A DNA stretch of 64,000 nt, taken from 2-01-FULL-49-17 sp035549275 (GTDB taxonomy: Bacteria; Patescibacteriota; Minisyncoccia; 2-02-FULL-40-12; GWA2-44-9). The notes below the pieces were generated by a model. That model saw only the letters and a list, made by a program, of their open reading frames with translations, was not told the DNA's origin and did not search any database. Shown here piece after piece: positions 57,136 through 64,000 of this stretch; positions within the stretch are counted from its first letter, which is position 1, and every line of letters starts with the position of its first letter. The stretch is from positions 3,255 to 67,254 of the forward strand of contig DASZRH010000030.1 in assembly GCA_035549275.1 (NCBI GenBank). The letters run 5' to 3'. Position numbers and translations under genes: made by a program.

Positions 57136-59544
57136 ATGAAATTATACCCTCGGATTGCCCTCTTTATTCTTGCCATCGCCGGATTTTCGGTCTTTGTTGC
57201 TCCCGCCGCTCACGCCCAGATCAAGTATCAGGGCTTTTATTTTGTCGAAGACGATATGTACAACATCCACTATATGGATGAATTGGCGGGATACAACAAT
57301 GTTTTAAAAATAAGCATTGATAATACCAAAAACCCGCAAGCCATTGCCACCAAAGCTCGCCAAGATGGCTACACATATGTCGAAATTACGCTGGGCTTTA
57401 ACGAAGCGCTCTTTACGAATGCCGACGGTGCTCGCGATGCGTATCTTCAAAACGTGAAAAAGAAGCTATACCAGGATTCCGATCTTGGTAATATGCTGCT
57501 CGATATTCATATTCTGGAAGAAGAATTTACATTGCTTCACCAGCACTATTTCGATGATTGGGCGTTTGTGAAGAATCTGGATGTGGCCGCCTGTCAGGCG
57601 AAATATCACGACCCGACGCTTAACGCCCGCAATTGCGAAGATTATGCGATGAAAGAAGGTCTTGAAAGCTATATCAGCGACGTGAAAAAATATTTTCCCG
57701 GTATTCCGACGATAATCGTCGAGAACACCTGGGGATACAATTTTGAACCGCCGAGCAATCTCGATATTCTGGGAATCGATGCGTACTATATCCCCTCCAC
57801 GGCCGACTGCGGCGAAAATCAGCAGACGCTCTTTCGGGTGTATGTTACAGACGTGGTTAATTACGCCAAACGCTACGGCAAGCCGATATATATGGTTGGG
57901 GCCGTGTTTAACTCCGGGCCGTACAAGATGCCATCCCAATGCCAGGCCCAATGGTATATCGATTATGCCAAGAATACTCCCGAGGTTATCGGCCTGAACT
58001 GGTTTTTGTACGCGACAGTGGACGGAGTGAATGGCGTTCGAAATGATCCCTTGGTTACCTTCCTGAAGCAAGAAGGACGCAAACTGTTTAATTCAACCCC
58101 GGTTATTACCAGTACGGCCATAAACGCGAGCCAGATTATTCCAAACGCCCAAAACACATACCAAATTAGCGTTACTGCCTCTGACAAAGATGGCGCTGAT
58201 GACATCAAGGCCCAATATGCCCTCGTGAACCAGCTCTACCAAGGCGTGAACGGAGGCCAGTACCGCGGCTATGTCGGCTGGAGCAAAGACGGAGATTCAG
58301 TGCAAAAGTATTATTTCCCCGGAATCAGTGGCGCTGTAATCCCCTGCCTTGGCGGCGGGACCGCCGCCAAGGCAGTTGGGTATGGTGAGGAGTATATGAA
58401 TTTATTGAGTTGTTCGACCAGTGTTTCCAGCACGACTCGCACAACGGTATTTACTGTCAGCTTCAATTTGAACTTCACCGCGCCTACTGCAAACAATACG
58501 GTCTCGGGCTGGGCGACGGATGAAGCGCTTGCGCGGAGCGGGTGGCAGACATTCGGTTCGTTTGGGTTAAAATCAAATTCGGCGCCGATCATCACAAATA
58601 CTGCGATAAATACATCGACTATCGCGCCGAACATGAATACTCCCTATCAAATTAGCATTTCCGCTTCCGACAAAGATGGTGTGAATGATATCAAAGTCGA
58701 ATATGCGCTCATCAATCAGCTGTATCAGGGACCTAACGGCGGCCAATATCGAGGGTATCTGGGCTGGAGCCAAAACAATGATGCCGTTGAGAAATATTAT
58801 TTCCCTGGCGTCAGCGGATCAGTGATGCCGTGTGCCGGTGGTGGCTATGCAGCCAAGGCAGTCGCGTACGGAGCTGAATACATGAATTTAATTTCTTGTT
58901 CTACATCTACTAGCGGTACAACTCGTACTACCGTATTTACCGTAACGTTTAATACTAACTTCACCGCGCCCACCGCAAACAATACGGTCTCGGGCTGGGC
59001 GACGGATGAAGCGCTTGCCCGGAGCGGGTGGCAGACATTTCAGACCTTCGGATTAGTGAGGAATACCTCGCCAATGGTTGTGAATGCCGCCATCAATGCC
59101 TCTCGTATTGTTCCGAACGGGCAGAACACATATCAAATCACGGTTGCCTCATCCGATACCGACGGTCCTAACGACATCAAGGCCCAATATGCCCTCGTGA
59201 ACCAGCTCTACCAAGGCGTGAACGGAGGCCAGTACCGCGGCTATGTCGGCTGGAGCAAAGACGGAGATATGGTCCAGAACTACTATTTTCCCGGAATACA
59301 AGGAGCAACTTTTCCCTGCACAGGCGGCGGCGTGGCTGCCAAGGCGATCGGCTATGGCCAGGAGTATTTGAACGTGCTTGGTTGTTCCACATCGGTCTCA
59401 GGCAATACTCGAACGACTGTGTTTACGGTGAGTTTCAATCCTAATTTCACTGCTCCTGCTACTGGCAATACTATTTCCGGCTGGGCAACTGATGCATATT
59501 TGGCACGTAGCGGCTGGCAAACGTTCGGTACATTTGGGTTGTAG
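57136..59544 (+). CDS. Secreted TIM-barrel-like protein with three tandem repeats
   Basis: The 802-residue product has a signal peptide (about 1-24, ending AAHA). An N-terminal domain of about 300 residues resembles a glycoside-hydrolase TIM barrel (KISIDNTKN, YVEITLGFNE, PTIIVENTWGYNF, LDILGIDAYYIPS, YGKPIYMVGAVF, VIGLNWFLYATVDG). Three repeats of about 155-160 residues follow. Each repeat has a cadherin-like SASDKDGxxDIK opening, YALVNQLYQG, GGQYRGYVGWSKDGD, a Cys pair and SGWATDEALARSGWQTF. The repeats are nearly identical in places at DNA level. It is likely an extracellular carbohydrate-active or adhesive protein. No typical cell-wall anchor is seen. Catalytic residues cannot be assigned firmly. 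Confidence 0.8.
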   Translation: MKLYPRIALFILAIAGFSVFVAPAAHAQIKYQGFYFVEDDMYNIHYMDELAGYNNVLKISIDNTKNPQAIATKARQDGYTYVEITLGFNEALFTNADGARDAYLQNVKKKLYQDSDLGNMLLDIHILEEEFTLLHQHYFDDWAFVKNLDVAACQAKYHDPTLNARNCEDYAMKEGLESYISDVKKYFPGIPTIIVENTWGYNFEPPSNLDILGIDAYYIPSTADCGENQQTLFRVYVTDVVNYAKRYGKPIYMVGAVFNSGPYKMPSQCQAQWYIDYAKNTPEVIGLNWFLYATVDGVNGVRNDPLVTFLKQEGRKLFNSTPVITSTAINASQIIPNAQNTYQISVTASDKDGADDIKAQYALVNQLYQGVNGGQYRGYVGWSKDGDSVQKYYFPGISGAVIPCLGGGTAAKAVGYGEEYMNLLSCSTSVSSTTRTTVFTVSFNLNFTAPTANNTVSGWATDEALARSGWQTFGSFGLKSNSAPIITNTAINTSTIAPNMNTPYQISISASDKDGVNDIKVEYALINQLYQGPNGGQYRGYLGWSQNNDAVEKYYFPGVSGSVMPCAGGGYAAKAVAYGAEYMNLISCSTSTSGTTRTTVFTVTFNTNFTAPTANNTVSGWATDEALARSGWQTFQTFGLVRNTSPMVVNAAINASRIVPNGQNTYQITVASSDTDGPNDIKAQYALVNQLYQGVNGGQYRGYVGWSKDGDMVQNYYFPGIQGATFPCTGGGVAAKAIGYGQEYLNVLGCSTSVSGNTRTTVFTVSFNPNFTAPATGNTISGWATDAYLARSGWQTFGTFGL
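58198..59275 (+). repeat. Near-identical DNA repeats inside the TIM-barrel gene
   Basis: The block 58201-58295 recurs almost exactly at 59173-59267, and 58471-58550 recurs with few changes at 58961-59040. The shared stretches belong to different repeat pairs (1/3 and 1/2), which suggests recent duplication or gene conversion among the three repeats. Confidence 0.85.
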
Positions 59545-59563
59545 ATTGCGGTCAGGTTTGCGT

Positions 59564-59600
59564 GTCAAAACCCCGGCCGCTTTGCGGCCGGGGTTTTGAC
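59564..59600. terminator. Terminator between the TIM-barrel gene and infB
   Basis: A 17-bp perfect stem (59564-59580 with 59584-59600, loop TTT). The last five bases of its right arm belong to the infB -35 box. Confidence 0.9.
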
Positions 59601-59624
59601 TGAATGCAGAAAAAATGATACAAT
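59596..59624 (+). promoter_or_regulatory. infB promoter overlapping the terminator
   Basis: TTGACT (59596-59601), 17-base spacer, TACAAT (59619-59624). Transcription should begin near 59631, about 17 bases before ATG 59648. Confidence 0.8.
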
Positions 59625-59647
59625 TTTGGGCATTCACGAACATTTCT

Positions 59648-61177
59648 ATGCCTGAAACGCAGCCACAATCGAATACCCACCGTCCCCCGATCGTGGTTGT
59701 ATTGGGCCATGTTGATCACGGTAAAACTTCCCTTCTGGACGTAATTCGCCAGTCCAACGTCGTTGCCACCGAATCCGGCGGTATTACCCAGCATATCGGT
59801 GCCTATCAGGTAATCCATGCCGGCAAAATGATTACGTTTCTCGACACGCCGGGCCATGAGGCTTTTACGGCTATTCGTTCGCGCGGCACCAAAGTTGCCG
59901 ATGTGGCGATTCTGGTTGTTGCCGCCGATGAAAGCGTGAAACCCCAGACGGCTGAAGCGATTCGGATTATTAAAGAAGAAGAAATTCCGTTCATTGTTGC
60001 CATCAACAAGATCGACAAAGGCGGCGCAAACGTTCAGAAAGTGAAACAAGATTTGGCCGGATTGGATGTCTTGGTGGAAGATTGGGGCGGGACAGTGCCG
60101 GTGGTTGAAGTTTCCGCCAAGGAAAAGCGCAATATTCCTGATCTGCTGGATATGATTCTGCTGGTTGCGGAGCTCGAAGACTTGAAAGAAGATCGATCGT
60201 TGCCCGCCGAAGGCGTAATCATTGAATCGCACCTCGACAAGCGCCGTGGCTATGTCGCTACAGCCTTGGTTCAAAAGGGTTTGTTGTCGCTCGGCGATTG
60301 GATTGTGGCCGGAACTGTTGTCGGCAAAGTAAAATCAATGGAGAATTTCATCGGTGAGCCGATTCCCAAGGCCGAGCCCTCCCAGCCCGTAGTCATTATC
60401 GGCTGGCCGACTGCGCCTGAAATTGGCCGCCAATTTCGGGCCGCATACTCCAAAGACGAAGCCATGGATATTTCAGCGGCAAACGTCAATTTAGCCCCCC
60501 TCTTCTCTTTCTTCCGGGGCATGCCGACCAATGGCGATCACGCTTCGGGCAAAAAATATCTGCGGCTGGTTTTGAAAACCGATGTCGCAAGTTCTCTGGA
60601 AGCGATTGATATGGCGTTGCGCCAGATTAAATCTGATGAAGTCGGCTACACGGTCATTTCCCATGACATCGGGTCGGTGACTGACGTCGATGTCCGTGCG
60701 GCCGTGGCCGGCAAGGGCTGTATCGTCGGTTTTCGCGTCCCGATCGAATCTTCGGCTCGCAAGCTTGCCGAACAGGATAGTATTCCTGCCGCCACATTTG
60801 ATATTATCTACGAACTCATCGAGTATGTCCGCAAAGAAATGGCCGCTATGCTTGAGCCGGAAATTCGCCGAATTCCGCTCGGTAAAGTTAAGATTCTCGG
60901 CGTGTTTAAGAAAGATGCGCGTTTCCAGGTGATCGGCGGCCGGGTTACGTCTGGGACCCTTGTCCGAGGCGCGCTGGGCGATATTGTTCGAGATGGCGGC
61001 AGTGTGTTGACGGGCAAAATTACTCAAGTCCAGCAGAACAAAGAGGACGTCTCCGAAGTCCACGAGGGGGTCGAAGGTGGTATTCGATTGGAAGTTGATC
61101 CCAAAAAGAATCCCGATGTCCGCGTTGGTGATATACTGGAAGTGTACGAGGAAGAAAAGATCGCCAGGACGTTATAA
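59648..61177 (+). CDS. infB: Translation initiation factor IF-2 (short form)
   Basis: GTPase that brings initiator tRNA to the ribosome. The 509-residue product starts almost directly with the G domain: VLGHVDHGKTSLLD (G1), GGITQHIGAY (switch I), DTPGHEAFT (G3), NKIDK (G4) and SAKE (G5), then domains II-IV. The N-terminal IF2N domain and long linker of most bacteria are missing, giving an unusually compact factor. Start 59648 is preferred to an upstream ATG at 59615 that lies before the transcript start. tRNA-Cys follows the stop by 2 bases. Confidence 0.97.
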   Translation: MPETQPQSNTHRPPIVVVLGHVDHGKTSLLDVIRQSNVVATESGGITQHIGAYQVIHAGKMITFLDTPGHEAFTAIRSRGTKVADVAILVVAADESVKPQTAEAIRIIKEEEIPFIVAINKIDKGGANVQKVKQDLAGLDVLVEDWGGTVPVVEVSAKEKRNIPDLLDMILLVAELEDLKEDRSLPAEGVIIESHLDKRRGYVATALVQKGLLSLGDWIVAGTVVGKVKSMENFIGEPIPKAEPSQPVVIIGWPTAPEIGRQFRAAYSKDEAMDISAANVNLAPLFSFFRGMPTNGDHASGKKYLRLVLKTDVASSLEAIDMALRQIKSDEVGYTVISHDIGSVTDVDVRAAVAGKGCIVGFRVPIESSARKLAEQDSIPAATFDIIYELIEYVRKEMAAMLEPEIRRIPLGKVKILGVFKKDARFQVIGGRVTSGTLVRGALGDIVRDGGSVLTGKITQVQQNKEDVSEVHEGVEGGIRLEVDPKKNPDVRVGDILEVYEEEKIARTL

Positions 61178-61179
61178 AG

Positions 61180-61251
61180 GGCGCAGTAGCCAAGTGGTAA
61201 GGCATGAGTCTGCAAAACTCTTATACGCGGGTTCGATTCCCGCCTGCGCCT
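61180..61251 (+). tRNA. tRNA-Cys (anticodon GCA)
   Basis: Acceptor GGCGCAG/CTGCGCC, anticodon stem TGAGT/ACTCT, loop CTGCAAA giving GCA, discriminator U73 as expected for cysteine. No encoded CCA. It lies 2 bases after the infB stop and is probably released from the infB transcript. Confidence 0.95.
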
Positions 61252-61265
61252 CCGGTCTGTAGCAT

Positions 61266-61350
61266 GCCTGGGTGGTGGAATTGGTATACACGAGCGACTT
61301 AAAATCGCTTGCCGCAAGGCTTGCCGGTTCGAGTCCGGCCCCAGGCACCA
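61266..61350 (+). tRNA. tRNA-Leu (anticodon UAA)
   Basis: Class II tRNA: acceptor GCCTGGG/CCCAGGC, anticodon stem AGCGA/TCGCT, loop CTTAAAA giving TAA, encoded ACCA. Confidence 0.95.
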
Positions 61351-61395
61351 GAATCCAATCAAAAATTCCGCTATGCGGAATTTTTGATTGGATTC
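61351..61395. terminator. Terminator after tRNA-Leu
   Basis: A 21-bp perfect stem (61351-61371 with 61375-61395, loop TAT) starting directly after the tRNA CCA end; A-rich left and T-rich right arm. Confidence 0.92.
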
Positions 61396-61457
61396 TCCCC
61401 CAGCATACTTGCTCTTGTCTGTGTTAGTGATATAAAAAGATCAGCAGCGTTAACAAT

Positions 61458-62141
61458 ATGACCAAGAGCGCCGCATATCGATTGTGTTTGGAAACGATCG
61501 ACAGTTTTGCGGTTGCCGTCGCTCAAAAGATCGTCGGCGGTACGCCGCTTCATCATAGTCATTTCAACGGAGATTTAGATAACGATGGAGTATATTTTGA
61601 GGTCAAAGCATCGGGTCTTTCCAGCGGACCCATCATTGAAGAAACCCAGCTCCTTCGCTATTTCGAACAGACGGATCATGAGTGCTACTATCTGTTCATC
61701 TGTTATGTGAATCGCGGTGCGTGGCGCGGTAAACGCCGCAACCTGCCGCTTCGAATCATACGATCAGCAGGTGAATCGGGACTGAAGAAGTTTTTGGCTG
61801 AGAATATTCGCGCCGTCTATCTAATTCCGATTTCCGTTATCCAGGCGATATATGAAAAAGAAAGAATGGTTGGCCGGGTAAAAACCCACGCCATGAAAAC
61901 CGGGCCGAAGACATATTTCCGACTGCGGTATCCTGACTTGCGGCTGATTCTGGCGCCGGGTGGCCTTGAAAAATTTGGTTTGACTATGTCGGACTTCGTT
62001 TTCGATACTCGATCAGTAACTAAGCGGATTGAGCGGTTTAAAATTCGGTTCGAATTCTACCGGATTACGAGCCGAGCTGTTGCTGAAGATAGTTCATTTG
62101 ATATTGCCGAATTTGAACGCGGCGCCGCAGGCGCCGCGTAA
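61458..62141 (+). CDS. PD-(D/E)XK nuclease-like protein
   Basis: The 227-residue product has an N-terminal helical part, then FNGDLDNDGVYFEVKASG (about 36-53), which fits the D...ExK core of PD-(D/E)XK nucleases. EETQLLRYFEQTD and YYLFICYVNRG complete the strand-helix pattern, and a basic C-terminal half follows. No methyltransferase or toxin-antitoxin partner lies beside it, so a repair or defence role is open. The start ATG 61458 has a weak TATAAA upstream. A perfect terminator follows the stop. Confidence 0.62.
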   Translation: MTKSAAYRLCLETIDSFAVAVAQKIVGGTPLHHSHFNGDLDNDGVYFEVKASGLSSGPIIEETQLLRYFEQTDHECYYLFICYVNRGAWRGKRRNLPLRIIRSAGESGLKKFLAENIRAVYLIPISVIQAIYEKERMVGRVKTHAMKTGPKTYFRLRYPDLRLILAPGGLEKFGLTMSDFVFDTRSVTKRIERFKIRFEFYRITSRAVAEDSSFDIAEFERGAAGAA

Positions 62142-62168
62142 CAGCCGCGCTTTGCGCGGCTGTTTTAC
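62140..62168. terminator. Terminator between PD-(D/E)XK gene and xer
   Basis: An 11-bp perfect stem (62140-62150 with 62154-62164, loop TTT) followed by T-rich sequence; shared by the two convergent genes. Confidence 0.9.
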
Positions 62169-63076
62169 TTTTTCCCGTGGTATTTTTTGTGGACCTCGCG
62201 AAGCTGGGTATCGGTGACATGAGTGTAGATTTGAGTTGTGGTAACCGAGGAATGGCCCAGCATGGCTTGGACGGAGCGAATGTCGGCTCCATTGCGAAGC
62301 AAATCAGTGGCATAGGAATGTCGAAGCGTATGAGGGGATACTTTTTTGCCCATGATGCCAGCCCGCGTGGCATGTTTTTTGACGATGCGCTGAATGGTGC
62401 GAGGAGTAAGGCGTAAATCGGTATCCTTGGCATATGAGCCAGTTTTGGGAATACGGATAAAAAGCGCCTCATCTGCGTCTTTTCGTTTTTCTAGGTAATC
62501 GCTGACGTGTTTTTTGGCTTCGTCGGAGATAAAGACAAGCCGGATTTTGCGCCCTTTTCCCAAAACCGACAGTTCCCCTCTTTTCAGATCAACCTTGTCG
62601 CGATTGAGCGAGCACAACTCCGAAACCCGCATGCCGGTGCTAAAGAGCATGCTCAAAATGGCTTTATCGCGCAATGCATCAAGATCGGCGCCACGGGGCG
62701 AATTCAGCAGCCGGTCAAGTTCGTCATTCTCAAGAAACGTAACGTGCCGATCTTCTTGTTTGCCCAATTCGATCTTTTCCGGAGAAACGCTTTTGACTCC
62801 CCGCTTGGCTAGGTATTTCAAGAAATTGTGGATGGCGATGATGTGATAGTTTTGGGTAATGCGCTTCAATGGCTGGCCATCCCGATCGGTCTGGCGGTTC
62901 AGCCACAAGCGAAACATGCGGACCTTTTCTTCATCAAGTTGAGCAGGGCTGGAAACTTTGGCGAACTGGAGAAACCGATCAAGGTATCGGCTATAGTTTT
63001 CGAGCGTTTTTGGAGAGCGGTTTTTTTCGATTTCTAAGTGCTCAAGATATTGCTGTTTGAGGGTTTTAATGTCCAT
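62165..63076 (-). CDS. Tyrosine recombinase XerC/XerD-type
   Basis: Site-specific recombinase that resolves chromosome dimers at dif. The 303-residue product has an N-terminal SAM-like core-binding domain (EHLEIEKNRSPKTLENYSRYL) and the catalytic set R (TGMRVSELCSL), K (GKGRKIRLV), HxxR (SPHTLRHSYAT), H/W (LGHSSVTTTQIY) and the nucleophilic tyrosine in TQIYTH. Length fits a housekeeping Xer, not an integron or phage integrase. The start at 63076 is preferred because a TATAAT lies 6 bases upstream. No second Xer is in the window. Confidence 0.93.
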   Translation of the reverse strand: MDIKTLKQQYLEHLEIEKNRSPKTLENYSRYLDRFLQFAKVSSPAQLDEEKVRMFRLWLNRQTDRDGQPLKRITQNYHIIAIHNFLKYLAKRGVKSVSPEKIELGKQEDRHVTFLENDELDRLLNSPRGADLDALRDKAILSMLFSTGMRVSELCSLNRDKVDLKRGELSVLGKGRKIRLVFISDEAKKHVSDYLEKRKDADEALFIRIPKTGSYAKDTDLRLTPRTIQRIVKKHATRAGIMGKKVSPHTLRHSYATDLLRNGADIRSVQAMLGHSSVTTTQIYTHVTDTQLREVHKKYHGKK

Positions 63077-63082
63077 ATTGCT

Positions 63083-63088
63083 ATTATA
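63083..63088 (-). promoter_or_regulatory. xer -10 box (leaderless)
   Basis: Minus-strand TATAAT with TTTTCA 17 bases upstream (63106-63111) and only 6 bases to the ATG. Confidence 0.6.
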
Positions 63089-63119
63089 CGACGTACACAA
63101 ATCGCTGAAAACCGGGGTC

Positions 63120-63148
63120 TTGTAATTTGGCCGAGTTTATGATAGAAT
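63120..63148 (+). promoter_or_regulatory. rpsO promoter
   Basis: TTGTAA (63120-63125), 17-base spacer, TAGAAT (63143-63148). Transcript start near 63155 gives a leader of about 20 bases. Confidence 0.68.
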
Positions 63149-63174
63149 TGCTTTGTCCTAAATTTCATATATCC

Positions 63175-63444
63175 ATGGCTTTAACGACCCAGCAAAAATC
63201 AAAAATATTGGAAGGTGTTAGAATTCATGACAAAGATACCGGCTCCGCCGAGGCCCAGATTGCTTTATTTACCAAAGAAATTGACTCATTGGCGAAGCAT
63301 TTGAAAAAACATCAAAAAGACAACAGTTCCCGTCTTGGCCTACTGAAGATGGTGGCCAAGCGCAAGCGCTTGCTCGATTATCTCAAGCGCACTGACGCTA
63401 AGCGTCATTCTGTGCTGGTCAAAAAACTCGATTTAGGAAAGTAA
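63175..63444 (+). CDS. rpsO: 30S ribosomal protein uS15
   Basis: The 89-residue primary 16S-binding protein: ILEGVRIHDKDTGSAEAQIALFT near the start, and the signature HLKKHQKDNSSRLGLLKMVAKRKRLLDYLKRTD. The start at 63175 gives the standard length. The NYN-domain gene follows 18 bases later in the usual position of pnp, which is not present here. Confidence 0.97.
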   Translation: MALTTQQKSKILEGVRIHDKDTGSAEAQIALFTKEIDSLAKHLKKHQKDNSSRLGLLKMVAKRKRLLDYLKRTDAKRHSVLVKKLDLGK

Positions 63445-63462
63445 TTTTAAGTAAAAAATCAG

Positions 63463-63981
63463 ATGGCTAACTCAAAAATAACCGTACCCCAGCGAAAAAA
63501 TCATCGCATCGGGGTGTTCGTCGATGTGTCGAATATGTATCATTCGGCCAAGAATCTCTACCGCAACAGGGTTAATTTCAAAGAACTGCTCAGGTTGGTT
63601 ACGGCCAACCGTGAACTGGTTCGAGCTGTTGCCTATGTAGTTAAGTCCGACACTGAAGAAGAAAAAGCATTCTTTAGCGCTCTGGAAAAAGCCGGCTACG
63701 AGCTCAAATCAAAGGATTTGCAGATATTCCCAGGCGGCATGAAAAAAGGCGACTGGGACGTGGCAATCGCTATTGATGCGATCACTTTGTCCAAGCTTGT
63801 CGATGTTATCGTGCTAGTTTCTGGCGATGGCGACTATGAACCGCTGGTGGAATATCTCAAATTCAACGGCCAGGTCGTGGAAGTGGCCGGATTTGGCCGC
63901 TCCACAAGCGCGCGGCTGATCGCTGCGGCTCACAATTTTACCGATTTGGACGAGTTGAAAGATAAAATACTCCTGAAATAG
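63463..63981 (+). CDS. NYN (PIN-like) domain protein, LabA/DUF88 type
   Basis: The 172-residue product has the NYN core: RIGVFVDVSNMYHSAKN with the first acidic residue, GDWDVAIAIDA, and VLVSGDGDYEPLVEYLKFNG with the SGDGDY metal-binding signature. The end is a GFGRSTSARLIAAAHNF segment. NYN proteins are predicted metal-dependent RNases. It lies behind rpsO and may share its transcript, taking the place of the RNase pnp in classic rpsO-pnp operons. Confidence 0.88.
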   Translation: MANSKITVPQRKNHRIGVFVDVSNMYHSAKNLYRNRVNFKELLRLVTANRELVRAVAYVVKSDTEEEKAFFSALEKAGYELKSKDLQIFPGGMKKGDWDVAIAIDAITLSKLVDVIVLVSGDGDYEPLVEYLKFNGQVVEVAGFGRSTSARLIAAAHNFTDLDELKDKILLK

Positions 63982-64000
63982 CGGAGTATTGAAAAGGCCC

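Overview
The window is a gene-dense bacterial chromosome segment carrying the dnaA-dnaN origin region. It looks like a member of the Candidate Phyla Radiation (Patescibacteria, probably the Parcubacteria side). The reasons are: compact core genes (IF-2 without its long N-terminal arm, an RluA-type synthase without an S4 domain, an 89-residue S15); sixteen tRNA genes scattered singly or in pairs; a chromosomal PrgI/TraC/VirB4-like membrane cluster; a minimal type IV pilus system; and many promoters whose -10 box lies only 6-11 bases before the start codon with no Shine-Dalgarno sequence (leaderless mRNAs). The phylum assignment is inference, because no 16S gene is present.

Layout. 0-7.2 kb: ftsH, tRNAs, an RluA-family pseudouridine synthase, rplS, an HTH/LAGLIDADG-like protein, a small membrane protein, a secreted 3D-domain protein and a cysteine desulfurase. 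7.2-10.6 kb: a DoxX-like gene, an independently transcribed and highly structured candidate non-coding RNA (7682-7847), then nusA-tig. 10.7-17.7 kb: an orphan PilB-like ATPase, a 26-bp inverted-repeat structured element, ruvB-ruvC, an acidic small protein, tyrS and PBP1A. 17.7-22.7 kb: the origin block (DciA-like gene, dnaN, oriC-like spacer, dnaA, divergent rpmH-rnpA-yidD-yidC-khpB). 22.7-32.4 kb: one long minus-strand cluster of membrane and secreted proteins with PrgI, TraC-N and VirB4-like ATPase genes. 32.4-37.6 kb: rsmA, pcrA/uvrD, dut, cca and tRNAs. 37.8-41.6 kb: small hypothetical genes, a GT2 glycosyltransferase and a HEPN-motif membrane protein. 41.6-45.3 kb: gatC-gatA and ligA. 45.3-55.6 kb: a type IV pilus block (minor pilins including one with a discoidin-like domain, pilD, a major-type pilin, pilC, pilT, pilB, pilP/O/N/M-like). 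55.6-64 kb: comF, two tRNA-Ser genes, a secreted TIM-barrel protein with three tandem repeats, infB, tRNA-Cys and tRNA-Leu, a PD-(D/E)XK-like protein, a Xer recombinase, rpsO and a NYN-domain protein.

How they fit together. Pili plus ComF and the VirB4-like secretion genes suggest a surface machine for attachment and DNA uptake or transfer. The origin genes, Xer recombinase and Holliday-junction genes handle replication and segregation. Convergent genes are usually separated by long, perfect, bidirectional hairpin terminators. The most interesting unexplained signals are the ncRNA at 7682-7847, the inverted-repeat element at 12365-12531, the structured leader at 5145-5248, and two tRNAs with unusual anticodons (Ile-UAU, Ser-ACU).
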